From Carnobacterium_A antarcticum (GTDB lineage: Bacteria; Bacillota; Bacilli; Lactobacillales; Carnobacteriaceae): 62,225 nucleotides of DNA. Positions 54,336 through 61,775 of this stretch are shown here, piece after piece. The stretch lies in the NCBI RefSeq assembly GCF_042658365.1, contig NZ_JBHSQC010000016.1, one strand, 5' to 3'. Position 1 is the stretch's first letter. The number at the start of each line of letters is the position of its first letter. The notes below the pieces were generated by a model, which worked only from the letters and a program-made list of their open reading frames with translations, searched no databases and was not told the origin of the DNA. Both the position numbers and the translations under genes were made by a program.

Positions 54336-54848
54336 CTAGTATTCCATTAAAGCTAAAATATCGTATCCTTTAATTTTGTCACGTCCATTTAAATCGGTTA
54401 ACTCAACTAAGAAAGCCATACCGACTACTTCTCCTCCTAGTTGCTCAATCAATTTGACTGTTGCCGCAATTGTTCCACCAGTAGCTAGTAAATCATCGCA
54501 AACCAGCACTTTTTGTCCAGGTTTGATAGCATCTTTATGAATTTGCAAAACGTCATTGCCGTATTCTAAACCATAGTTGACTTCGACTGTGTCACGAGGT
54601 AATTTTCCTTTTTTACGTGCCGGCGCAAAACCGATACCTAATTCATAGGCAACGGGACATCCTACAATAAATCCACGAGCTTCAGGTCCAACAATCATAT
54701 CCACGCCTTTATTTTTTGCGTATTGAACGATTTCGTTGGTAGCATAACGATAAGCTTCTCCATCTGCCATTAAAGGTGAAATATCACGAAAGATAATGCC
54801 TTCTTCGGGAAAATCGGGTACATTTGCAATATATTTTTTTAAGTCCAT
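54336..54848 (-). CDS. apt: adenine phosphoribosyltransferase
   Basis: Apt salvages adenine to AMP with PRPP. The 170-residue protein has DFPEEGIIFRDISPLM near 10 and the PRPP loop VLVCDDLLATGGTIAATVKL near 116. VVGMAFLVELTDLNGRDKI near 142 is also conserved. The ATG at 54848 is preceded by GGAGG. It follows recJ with about 23 bp spacing, an arrangement also seen in Bacillus (recJ-apt). Confidence 0.97.
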   Translation of the reverse strand: MDLKKYIANVPDFPEEGIIFRDISPLMADGEAYRYATNEIVQYAKNKGVDMIVGPEARGFIVGCPVAYELGIGFAPARKKGKLPRDTVEVNYGLEYGNDVLQIHKDAIKPGQKVLVCDDLLATGGTIAATVKLIEQLGGEVVGMAFLVELTDLNGRDKIKGYDILALMEY

Positions 54849-54871
54849 TGAAACTTTTCCTCCATCCAATT

Positions 54872-57205
54872 TTACAGTTCTTTTTTCAACTGTTGTTTTA
54901 ACCAAGTTTCTAGTTCAGTAAACCGACTATAGATCAAAGCTTCTTCAGCTGCTATTTTTTTCAAACGGTTTTGATAAGTAGTCGATTCAGTCAACTCTTT
55001 CTTTTCAGCATTTGGAACAATATTCATAACACCGTCTTTTATTGTAACAAATCCTACTTCAAAAAACACAGAAATCATAAAAATCAATAGTTTTTCTTTT
55101 ATTTTCAAATGCGTTGCTAATAAACTTATTTTATGACGAACATCAATATCAATATGAGTTGCAGTATACTTAAAAACTTGTGAAAATTGCATCCGACTAG
55201 GTATTCCAGTAAGATAAGCTTCTTCTTGGTTAAAGAAACAAGCCACAACCTTTGTTGGCTCTACCTGATTCAATACAGTGCTTAATAAAGTTAAATCTGA
55301 GGGGCAATCAACTAAAATAAGTTGATCCGTGTGCAGGATAAAACCCTCGGCACTTTCTTGATCAGTGATCAAATGACCGTAACTTGTCTCAGTGATGCTG
55401 CTTTCATATTGTTGATAGTTTTTTTCATTGAAAAATAAATAATCAGCAGGTGCCATCTGCCAAATTGCTGGAGCGATTTGAGTACTTCTCAAATCAAAAA
55501 CTTGCACTCCCTCAATTGCCAAATCTTCAATCATCAACTGAGGCTTACGCAACCCATTCCATTCATTGATGCTTAACTGTCCCACAATCGATAGTTCAGC
55601 ATCAGCACCAATCTCAGCTGCAACAGGGCCGAATTGAAAACCAATCACATCTAAAGATGCTGCTTCATCCATTATTTTTAATTTCAAATGTGCATTATCT
55701 CCGCCGATACGTCGAACATCTTGTGCTTTTACATTTTCGAATAAAAAGACCGGTTTAGGATTATCCGTTCCAAAAGGAGCAAGCTTTTGCAGCTCTTCGA
55801 TTGATTCCACGCTACTCTCAGCTATGGTCAACCGTTCATCAACTACGATTTCTTCCGTTAACTGCTCAGCTAAACCGCTTTGCAGTAAGAAAGCATTGAG
55901 TTCTGTTTGAATCGCACCAATATTCTCGACAGGCAGTGTCAAACCTGCTGCCATATGGTGTCCGCCAAAATTCGTCGTCAGGTGACTGACATCTTCTAAT
56001 GCTTCATACAGATGGTAAGCTGACACGCTTCGTCCTGACCCTTTAGCTGTCCCATTCGTCCTATCCATATTCAATACAATGGCTGGTTTTCCAGTCTTGC
56101 CAACCACTTTGCTGGCCACGATTCCTAAAACTCCTTCATGCCAGCCTTCTTTTGCTAATACATACACATGCGGGTTCGCATCGCTTTTTTCAATCATATC
56201 AAAAGCTTCAGCTGTGATGGTTGAAACCAAGGCTTGTCGTTCTTTATTTTTCTCATTAATTAACTGGGCTAAAGAATTCGCTTCGGCCTCATCGAATGTC
56301 GTCAACAATTCTACAGCAGGAGCAGCCTCGCCTAAACGCCCAATCGCATTCAACCGAGGGGCTAAAATAAAGCCAATCGTCTCTTCATCTACTTCTGATT
56401 GCTTGGCTCCAGCCACCTTGCATAAAGCAGCTAAACCCACTCTTTGCGATTCTCTTAAAACAGCTATTCCTTGCATGACCAAAGCCCGGTTTTCTCCTAA
56501 TAAAGAAACTAAATCCGCCACGGTACCAACAGCTACTAAATCGAGTAATTCAAGTGGAACTTCACCCAGTAAAGCAGTCGCCAGCTTAAACGCTACTCCT
56601 ACTCCTGCCAAATCTTTAAATGGATAGTGGCCATTTGGATGACGGGGATGAACAATTGCATAAGCCGCTGGCAAGATTGCAGGCAATTCATGATGGTCGG
56701 TTATGACTACATCAATTCCTAACTCATTGGCTTTAGCAATCGCCTCATGTCCTGAAACACCATTGTCACAGGTAACGATCAACCCAGTTCCAGCTTCAAT
56801 CAATTTTTCAAACGCCTGAGTATTCGGACCGTAACCGTCGCTAAATCGATTTGGAATATAAAAATTTACTTCTCCGCCAATCATTTCGATGGCTTCTTTC
56901 AAAACGGCCGTACTTGTGACACCATCCGCATCATAGTCGCCATAAATAGTGATCAGCTCACCTTTTTCAATTGCTTCCATAATACGGGAAACGGCTTTAT
57001 CCATATCGTGCATGAGAAAAGGATCATGAATCCACGTCTCATCGGGCTTCAAAAAATGCTGGATTTCTTCTTCTGTCTCTAAGCCCCTTTGTAAACACAA
57101 AGTCGTAAATAATGATGTGAAACCTAATTTCCGGCTCAATTCTTTTTCATGTTCTTTGTCCATCATCGTTTCTTTTACTTTCCATTTTGTATGTGCTTTT
57201 AGCAA
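54872..57205 (-). CDS. recJ: single-stranded-DNA-specific exonuclease RecJ
   Basis: RecJ is a 5'-3' exonuclease on ssDNA in recombination and mismatch repair. The 777-residue protein has the DHH phosphoesterase motifs TIYGDYDADGVTSTAVL near 84, TCDNGVSGHEA, VITDHHELP near 158, HPRHPNGHYPFKDLAGVGVA near 185, and the DHHA1 motif GSGRSVSAYHL near 390 with GGHHMAAG. A Gram-positive C-terminal extension (about 560-777) is present. The start is TTG at 57203-57205 after GGGAG. Confidence 0.95.
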   Translation of the reverse strand: MLKAHTKWKVKETMMDKEHEKELSRKLGFTSLFTTLCLQRGLETEEEIQHFLKPDETWIHDPFLMHDMDKAVSRIMEAIEKGELITIYGDYDADGVTSTAVLKEAIEMIGGEVNFYIPNRFSDGYGPNTQAFEKLIEAGTGLIVTCDNGVSGHEAIAKANELGIDVVITDHHELPAILPAAYAIVHPRHPNGHYPFKDLAGVGVAFKLATALLGEVPLELLDLVAVGTVADLVSLLGENRALVMQGIAVLRESQRVGLAALCKVAGAKQSEVDEETIGFILAPRLNAIGRLGEAAPAVELLTTFDEAEANSLAQLINEKNKERQALVSTITAEAFDMIEKSDANPHVYVLAKEGWHEGVLGIVASKVVGKTGKPAIVLNMDRTNGTAKGSGRSVSAYHLYEALEDVSHLTTNFGGHHMAAGLTLPVENIGAIQTELNAFLLQSGLAEQLTEEIVVDERLTIAESSVESIEELQKLAPFGTDNPKPVFLFENVKAQDVRRIGGDNAHLKLKIMDEAASLDVIGFQFGPVAAEIGADAELSIVGQLSINEWNGLRKPQLMIEDLAIEGVQVFDLRSTQIAPAIWQMAPADYLFFNEKNYQQYESSITETSYGHLITDQESAEGFILHTDQLILVDCPSDLTLLSTVLNQVEPTKVVACFFNQEEAYLTGIPSRMQFSQVFKYTATHIDIDVRHKISLLATHLKIKEKLLIFMISVFFEVGFVTIKDGVMNIVPNAEKKELTESTTYQNRLKKIAAEEALIYSRFTELETWLKQQLKKEL

Positions 57206-57283
57206 ATCGTTTCACTCCCAACTTTCATATTATAGCAAAGAAACCTCCTGAAATGTTATTTAAAAGTCTAAAACAAACAGAAA

Positions 57284-57315
57284 AAAGCTTTCCTAATAGA
57301 AATCAGGAAAGCTTT
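57284..57315 (-). terminator. degV terminator
   Basis: AAAGCTTTCCT pairs with AGGAAAGCTTT, with TTTTTT on the minus strand. It lies just after the second degV. Confidence 0.88.
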
Positions 57316-57325
57316 TCGTTTCACT

Positions 57326-58192
57326 TTAAGGTTCCACGATACAGACACCGATCCCGATTAACCCAGGACCCGTATGAACACCTAGTGCTGGGCTAATTTG
57401 ACCTTCGTAAATTTTATCAAAAAGAGGCAATTGTTTTTTAAGTTCAGCACGAATGCCCGCAACTTGACTTTCAGCAGTTTTTCCGCCATAAGCAATAGCT
57501 AAATGGTATTTTTTAGCCGTTCCTGCAAATTCAACTGCTAAAGAAATTGCTTTTTGAACACTTTTCTTGCTGCCGCGTATTTTAGCGACGGTATCATAAA
57601 CCCCGTCTTCATTGCAGGTAATAATAGGTTTTAAATTTAACATATTACCCAAGACAGAAGCGACCAAACCGATTCGACCACCTTTTTGCAGATACTCTAA
57701 CGTTGGTACGTGGAAAAAGATTTTAGACTTCGCAACATCTTCTTCTAATTTAGTTTTGATGATTTCCCAATCCAAGCCTTCTGCAACATAAGTATAGGCT
57801 TGGACAGCAATCAACCCGCTGCCGATTCCGATATTTTTTGTATCAACTGTGAAGATATCCAAATCTTTAAACTGTTCCGCCACTACTCGAACCATATTGT
57901 TTGTGCCGCTCAGTCCACTAGAAATAGTGACACAGATCACTTTTTCAAAGCCTTCTGATTGAATTTCTTCCAGCATTTCAGTGATGGTTTCGCCGCTCGG
58001 CAATGAAGTTTTAGGTATTTCTTCTTCTAACCGATCATATACATCTTGCGCTGTGATATCCACATTATCAGTGAATTCTTCATTATTATAGATAATTTTT
58101 AAAGGAATAACTTTCATATTTCCTAACTTAACGATTTCTTCAGGGACATTGGACCCAGAATCGACGAGAAAAGCAATTTTTTCTTTGTTCAT
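57326..58192 (-). CDS. DegV family fatty-acid-binding protein (second copy)
   Basis: This 288-residue FakB-type protein has KIAFLVDSGSNVPEEI at the start, TSLPSGETITEML near 62, CVTISSGLSGTNN near 88 (ligand carboxylate region), HVPTLEYLQKGGRIG near 155, and a C-terminal HTGPGLIGIG. The ATG at 58192 follows GAGGAG. It differs clearly from the 19.4-kb copy, as expected for FakB paralogues with different acyl preferences. It lies 10 bp after a DUF1836 gene and shares its operator-bearing promoter. Confidence 0.9.
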   Translation of the reverse strand: MNKEKIAFLVDSGSNVPEEIVKLGNMKVIPLKIIYNNEEFTDNVDITAQDVYDRLEEEIPKTSLPSGETITEMLEEIQSEGFEKVICVTISSGLSGTNNMVRVVAEQFKDLDIFTVDTKNIGIGSGLIAVQAYTYVAEGLDWEIIKTKLEEDVAKSKIFFHVPTLEYLQKGGRIGLVASVLGNMLNLKPIITCNEDGVYDTVAKIRGSKKSVQKAISLAVEFAGTAKKYHLAIAYGGKTAESQVAGIRAELKKQLPLFDKIYEGQISPALGVHTGPGLIGIGVCIVEP

Positions 58193-58202
58193 AATTATCT
58201 CC

Positions 58203-58796
58203 TCACAGTTCAGTTTCTTTTTTTTGTTTGGTCTCTTTCCTATTTGCTGTTTTTTCTTGAGCAATCAAAGATAACGTTTTTTCAGTAACGATTTTAGTCG
58301 CTACCGCTATCGTTGCAGTGCGAACAACTAAATTAGCCATATCTGTATCATTTGGCATCAACGGCAAAGGGTGTCGATCTTTTTTCTCCAAATGTGAAGC
58401 GATAGCTATCAAAGCTGCTTCTTGTTCAGTACAAAACAAATCATACGCTTCCCGAATGCCGCTGATTGAAGCTTGATAGATAATTCCTTCTTTAACTTCT
58501 GGAATAGTCAAGACTTGTTTCAAAACAGAAATCGCAATTAGGTACGCTAAATGTTTTTTCTTATATCGCTTTTTCACAGGAGCTGGAATCAACCCTAATT
58601 TCACATAATTATTTACCATTGACGCCGTAATGATTTTTTTCTGTTGACTCGGATTAAACACAGAAAGATAAGTATCAATCAAAGTCAGTACTTGATCCAT
58701 GTATAAATCAAAATCTGGCAAGTCTTCCCAACGCGGAAACCGAAATTGAGTAATTTCTTTTGTCCAGGCTATTAATTCTTCTTCTATTTTATTCAT
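58203..58796 (-). CDS. DUF1836 family protein
   Basis: This 197-residue protein has the DUF1836 pattern FRFPRWEDLPDFDLYMDQV near 17 and KIITASMVNNYVKLGLIPAP near 53. That part looks like a helix-turn-helix of the MerR type, followed by helices and a Lys-rich tail. DUF1836 proteins commonly neighbour degV. It may be the regulator acting on the perfect dyad in its own promoter, but that is an inference. Confidence 0.85.
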   Translation of the reverse strand: MNKIEEELIAWTKEITQFRFPRWEDLPDFDLYMDQVLTLIDTYLSVFNPSQQKKIITASMVNNYVKLGLIPAPVKKRYKKKHLAYLIAISVLKQVLTIPEVKEGIIYQASISGIREAYDLFCTEQEAALIAIASHLEKKDRHPLPLMPNDTDMANLVVRTATIAVATKIVTEKTLSLIAQEKTANRKETKQKKETEL

Positions 58797-58829
58797 GTAG
58801 TCACCTATTCTAACAATTTAATTACCCAT

Positions 58830-58867
58830 AGTTTACCATAAGTCAGATAACTAGACAAACTAGTTAT
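58830..58867 (-). promoter_or_regulatory. DUF1836-degV promoter with palindromic operator
   Basis: On the minus strand TTGTCT (58853-58858), a 17-bp spacer and an extended TGG-TAAACT (58830-58835) form the promoter. The perfect dyad ATAACTAG-N5-CTAGTTAT (58847-58867) covers the -35. That geometry is typical of a repressor site. Confidence 0.6.
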
Positions 58868-58944
58868 TGAAACTAGATATTTTTTTGAAAAGCACTTCGA
58901 AGAATCAGCACCTAAAGGTAACCGCATACATAATAGCGTGGTTT

Positions 58945-58971
58945 AAACTCCTCTTGCAAGAAGAGGAGTTT
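58945..58971 (+). terminator. plus-strand terminator antisense to the YaaH gene end
   Basis: AAACTCCTCTT pairs with AAGAGGAGTTT, then TCTTTTTTT follows on the plus strand only. On the minus strand no T-run follows, so it does not look like the terminator of the adjacent minus-strand transporter gene. It may stop antisense or unrecognised plus-strand transcription. Confidence 0.65.
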
Positions 58972-58977
58972 CTTTTT

Positions 58978-59592
58978 TTATTTTTTAAAAATACCAAAAG
59001 GTTTGCCGATTGGCAAGAAAGTATAACCAAAATGTCCATTTAAAACTGCTGCCGCACTTCCATAAAAAGCAAAGATAGCAATCAAAAACTCAGCAATAGC
59101 AGCCATCATGTGAAAGAAGTTTTCTGCAATTCCAAAACTTGACATAAACAGCCCTAAGAAAAGAAAAGCAATCAATAAGAAAATCATAAATAAATTTTTA
59201 TTGGTTTCCATCGCTCCCAATGTCATAAACACAGTGAAAACAAAGTAGCCTAAGAAAGCCACACCTAATTGTCTAGGGTCATACATTGCCTGAAAAGCAG
59301 CTCCAAATAAACCGTTTTGAACCATCCAGCTCATTCCTGTTCCTAACCAAAATAAGCCGTAAGCTGCAAAAGCTGTTGCTCCAAATAAATTGTTGTGTTT
59401 TGCATCATATGACGAAGCAATCAACTGCCCAATTCCACCTAGCATAAAAGCCCAAGGGACGATACCGGAAACGCCGTTAGTCCATCCTAATTTTTGTGTA
59501 GAAGCAACTAATGTCACCATTGCTAATCCAAATAATCCAATTGCTGTTGGATCTATTATTACCTGTTTAACCTGAACATGTTCTTTTTTCAC
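58978..59592 (-). CDS. acetate/succinate-family transporter (GPR1/FUN34/YaaH)
   Basis: This 204-207-residue protein has six membrane helices. The N-terminal motif DPTAIGLFGLAMVTL near 17 corresponds to the family NPAPLGL signature, and GIAENFFHMMAAIAEF near 157 to the second conserved region. Relatives (SatP) move acetate and succinate by proton symport or act as channels. An ATG at 59599-59601 is one base after GAGGAG; GTG at 59590-59592 is ten bases away and may be the true start. A consensus cre site lies upstream of the promoter. Confidence 0.88.
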   Translation of the reverse strand: MKKEHVQVKQVIIDPTAIGLFGLAMVTLVASTQKLGWTNGVSGIVPWAFMLGGIGQLIASSYDAKHNNLFGATAFAAYGLFWLGTGMSWMVQNGLFGAAFQAMYDPRQLGVAFLGYFVFTVFMTLGAMETNKNLFMIFLLIAFLFLGLFMSSFGIAENFFHMMAAIAEFLIAIFAFYGSAAAVLNGHFGYTFLPIGKPFGIFKK

Positions 59593-59630
59593 TGTATGCA
59601 TACTCCTCTGTTTGTAATATCAACTTATTC

Positions 59631-59659
59631 AAAGTAGCATCTCCTACAGCTTGAGTCAA
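59631..59659 (-). promoter_or_regulatory. promoter of the YaaH-type gene
   Basis: On the minus strand TTGACT (59654-59659), an exact 17-bp spacer and an extended TGC-TACTTT (59631-59636) are present. Confidence 0.7.
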
Positions 59660-59671
59660 TAACACTTTGAT

Positions 59672-59686
59672 TGATTTCGCTTTCAA
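59672..59686. promoter_or_regulatory. catabolite response element (cre)
   Basis: On the minus strand the 15-mer TTGAAAGCGAAATCA fits WTGNAARCGNWWNCA at every defined position. Its centre is about 55 bp upstream of the expected transcription start, which is where CcpA activates overflow genes such as ackA. CcpA control is inferred. Confidence 0.7.
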
Positions 59687-59779
59687 TCCTTTAAACCGAC
59701 ACTTTGATTCACAAGTTCTCTTTAGATTGGTTAAAATCTTTTAGATAGAAAAGTACTGTTTTAGGTTTGCCCTAAAAAG

Positions 59780-59817
59780 AGCAGCACCAAACGTCTTGAG
59801 ATACGTTTGGTGCTGCT
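59780..59817 (-). terminator. mgtE terminator
   Basis: A 15-bp perfect stem (AGCAGCACCAAACGT with ACGTTTGGTGCTGCT) is followed by TTTTT within three bases on the minus strand, right after mgtE. Confidence 0.88.
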
Positions 59818-59826
59818 TCCAGATTT

Positions 59827-61200
59827 TTAAAGCACATGGAGTAGTTTTGTTGCTACGCTAAAGTAAATCAATAACCCCATTGCATCATTGATGGTCGTGA
59901 TGAAAGGACCAGAAGCAATAGCAGGGTCAATTTTCAGTCTGTTGATAAGAAAAGGAATTACAGCACCCACTACAGTAGACAAGCTTAAGGTCACAAAAAG
60001 AGAAAACCCAATAATCACTGCTAAAACTAGATTCTGATAAAAGATACATACTACGAGTGCTAATACTATTCCCGCAGCTAACCCGATTATCATTCCTGCT
60101 ACTAATTCTTTTAGTATATTCTGCCAAAATTCTTCCTTGGTTCTTTTTTCTCCCATAGAAATGTTTCGGACCGCTACTGCCAATGACTGCGTTCCTACAT
60201 TTCCGGCTGAATCCATAATAATGGGGATAAAAGCAGCAAGCACTACAACTTGATTCAAAGTTTCTTCAAAAGAACTAATTAAAGAGGCACTGATCATTCC
60301 CAAGAAAACAAGGATGATGATCCACGGCATCCTTACTCGAGCAGTTTGCCAAGCGCTTTCTTCTCCTCTTTCCATTTTGCTTTTAGTTTTTCGGATAGCA
60401 GAAAATTCATTAAAATCTTCTGTAGTCTCTTCAACTAGAATATCCATCACATCGTCAACAGTTACAATTCCTAACATCACATCTTCATCGTTTAAAACAG
60501 GAACTGCTAGTAAATCGTAATCTTGAATCATACGTGCAACTACTTCCTGGTCATCATTGATTCTCACAAAGGTTAGCTGGGTAAGCATAACGTCTTGAAC
60601 TTTTGTATCTTCTGGATGAAGAATCATGTCACGAAGAGACAAAATACCTACCAATCTGTTTTCTTTATCTAAAACATAAATATAGTAAACCATTTCTGTT
60701 TCTTTAGCAAAGATACGCACCATTTTTACCGTCTGCTGCACAGTGTTTTCAGGAGAAACACTGATAAATCCTTTAGTCATAATGGATCCGGCAGTCTCTG
60801 GCTCATAGGCAAGCATTTCTTCTACTCTGCTTCTTTCTGCTGCATCCAACTGGTTTAAGAGAGCCTGTCTTTCTTCGTCATCTCGGTAGGATAAAAAATC
60901 CACCACATTATCTATCTCCATATAATGGAATAAATTCGCAATATATTCAGTTGAAAAGGCTTCATAGGCTTCCGTTTGATCAGCGGGATCCATCCATTCA
61001 AATAATTCCGCAAACTCTGACGGTTCCAAGAAACTCTCTACTTTTTTCTTTTTTTCAGTATATAGAAGATGGAAGAGTTCTACTTGGTCATTTGTATGGA
61101 GTTTTAAGAATAACTTACGAAACTTCTTACGATTATTTTCCTTCGCAGCTTTAAAGATTCCTTCATAGTAATTATTTTTTCTATCATCAATTCTTTTCAT
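59827..61200 (-). CDS. mgtE: magnesium transporter MgtE
   Basis: MgtE is a Mg2+-gated Mg2+ channel. The 457-residue protein has the N-terminal alpha-superhelical domain (1-125), two CBS domains (about 130-250, with ENRLVGILSLRDMI and DVMLGIVTVDDVMDIL), the plug helix, and five membrane helices with AAFIPIIMDSAGNVGTQS near 330 forming the pore signature. The ATG at 61200 is about nine bases after AGAGG; the ATG three codons upstream touches the SD. The leader carries an M-box riboswitch and a short ORF. Confidence 0.96.
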   Translation of the reverse strand: MKRIDDRKNNYYEGIFKAAKENNRKKFRKLFLKLHTNDQVELFHLLYTEKKKKVESFLEPSEFAELFEWMDPADQTEAYEAFSTEYIANLFHYMEIDNVVDFLSYRDDEERQALLNQLDAAERSRVEEMLAYEPETAGSIMTKGFISVSPENTVQQTVKMVRIFAKETEMVYYIYVLDKENRLVGILSLRDMILHPEDTKVQDVMLTQLTFVRINDDQEVVARMIQDYDLLAVPVLNDEDVMLGIVTVDDVMDILVEETTEDFNEFSAIRKTKSKMERGEESAWQTARVRMPWIIILVFLGMISASLISSFEETLNQVVVLAAFIPIIMDSAGNVGTQSLAVAVRNISMGEKRTKEEFWQNILKELVAGMIIGLAAGIVLALVVCIFYQNLVLAVIIGFSLFVTLSLSTVVGAVIPFLINRLKIDPAIASGPFITTINDAMGLLIYFSVATKLLHVL

Positions 61201-61227
61201 TAAAATCATTCCTCTCAGGAAGGCTCC

Positions 61228-61323
61228 TCAAACGAGCTTCTCCTTCTTGTAATAGTTTATGTAGCGTATGGATGGGATGTTTTTGATTTGTTTCATCTGT
61301 CGACAAGACGGAATAGAATCCAT
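61228..61323 (-). CDS. 31-codon leader ORF upstream of mgtE
   Basis: An almost perfect SD (GGGAGGTGG) ends about eight bases before this ATG, stronger than the SD of mgtE itself. The peptide begins MDSIPSCRQMKQIKNIPSIR and ends in KKEKLV. It is in the same frame as mgtE and stops at TGA, with nine codons between the stop and the mgtE ATG. It lies after the riboswitch terminator, so it is on every full-length mgtE mRNA. Another frame across the same DNA also looks peptide-like (HPIHTLHKLLQEGEARL) but has no good start. Confidence 0.5.
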   Translation of the reverse strand: MDSIPSCRQMKQIKNIPSIRYINYYKKEKLV

Positions 61324-61370
61324 CCGAACCACCTCCCTTAAAGGATTTTATGATAAGGCATCAAGAGCAA

Positions 61371-61402
61371 GATAGGAGCAAAATTATTCTTCTGCTCCTA
61401 TC
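61371..61402 (-). other. 10-bp hairpin in the mgtE leader
   Basis: GATAGGAGCA pairs with TGCTCCTATC around a 12-nt loop. It lies between the riboswitch terminator and the leader ORF. No T-run follows, so it is not a plain terminator. Confidence 0.5.
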
Positions 61403-61433
61403 TGTCTTTAAGATAAAATAGAAACAAAAAAAA

Positions 61434-61451
61434 CACGCTCCGAAGGGCGTG
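61434..61451 (-). terminator. riboswitch expression-platform terminator
   Basis: On the minus strand CACGC pairs with GCGTG around a CTTCGG loop, followed by T8. It lies directly after the M-box, as expected for Mg2+-induced termination. Confidence 0.85.
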
Positions 61452-61454
61452 CAA

Positions 61455-61660
61455 AACAATTGCTGGGCAAGTTGCTTCAAATGGGCTTAATCCCCGCACC
61501 CCTTCATTGAGTTTCAGCACTGTACAGCATAGGGTCAGACCCAGCTACGTTAAAAATTTCCTTAATTCGAAAATTCCTGTTGACCCGTTGGCGTCTTTGG
61601 ACGTTTCTGGGCAGTAGCTTATCTCTGGTACAGTAGCCTCACCTAACAAGGCTATTTAAT
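61455..61660 (-). ncRNA. M-box (ykoK) magnesium riboswitch
   Basis: On the minus strand the conserved M-box blocks appear in order: GTTAGGTGAGGCTAC, CAGAGATAAGCTACTGCC, CAGAAACGTCCAAAGACGCC, then a GGGTCAACAG block, and the long P4/P5 arm. It ends with ACAGTGCTGAAACTCAATGA and is followed by a terminator. High Mg2+ is expected to fold the aptamer and stop transcription before mgtE. Confidence 0.95.
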
Positions 61661-61676
61661 TCTATCTATCTTATTC

Positions 61677-61705
61677 ATTGTAGGACAAAAAAAATTAATA
61701 TTCAA
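61677..61705 (-). promoter_or_regulatory. mgtE promoter
   Basis: On the minus strand TTGAAT (61700-61705), an exact 17-bp spacer and TACAAT (61677-61682) lie about 20 bp upstream of the M-box. Confidence 0.8.
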
Positions 61706-61775
61706 GCCAGCTCTTTTTTAATGATGCGCTTTAGTCTTTTCTAACTTTGATCTGTCTGAATTCTATTCTATATTA

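Noticed and set aside
61228..61360. Alternative peptide frame in the mgtE leader (HPIHTLHKLLQEGEARL)
   Set aside because: It looks protein-like but has no ATG, GTG or TTG start with an SD, while the in-frame ORF with the strong SD explains the signals better. It could be a relic of coding sequence.
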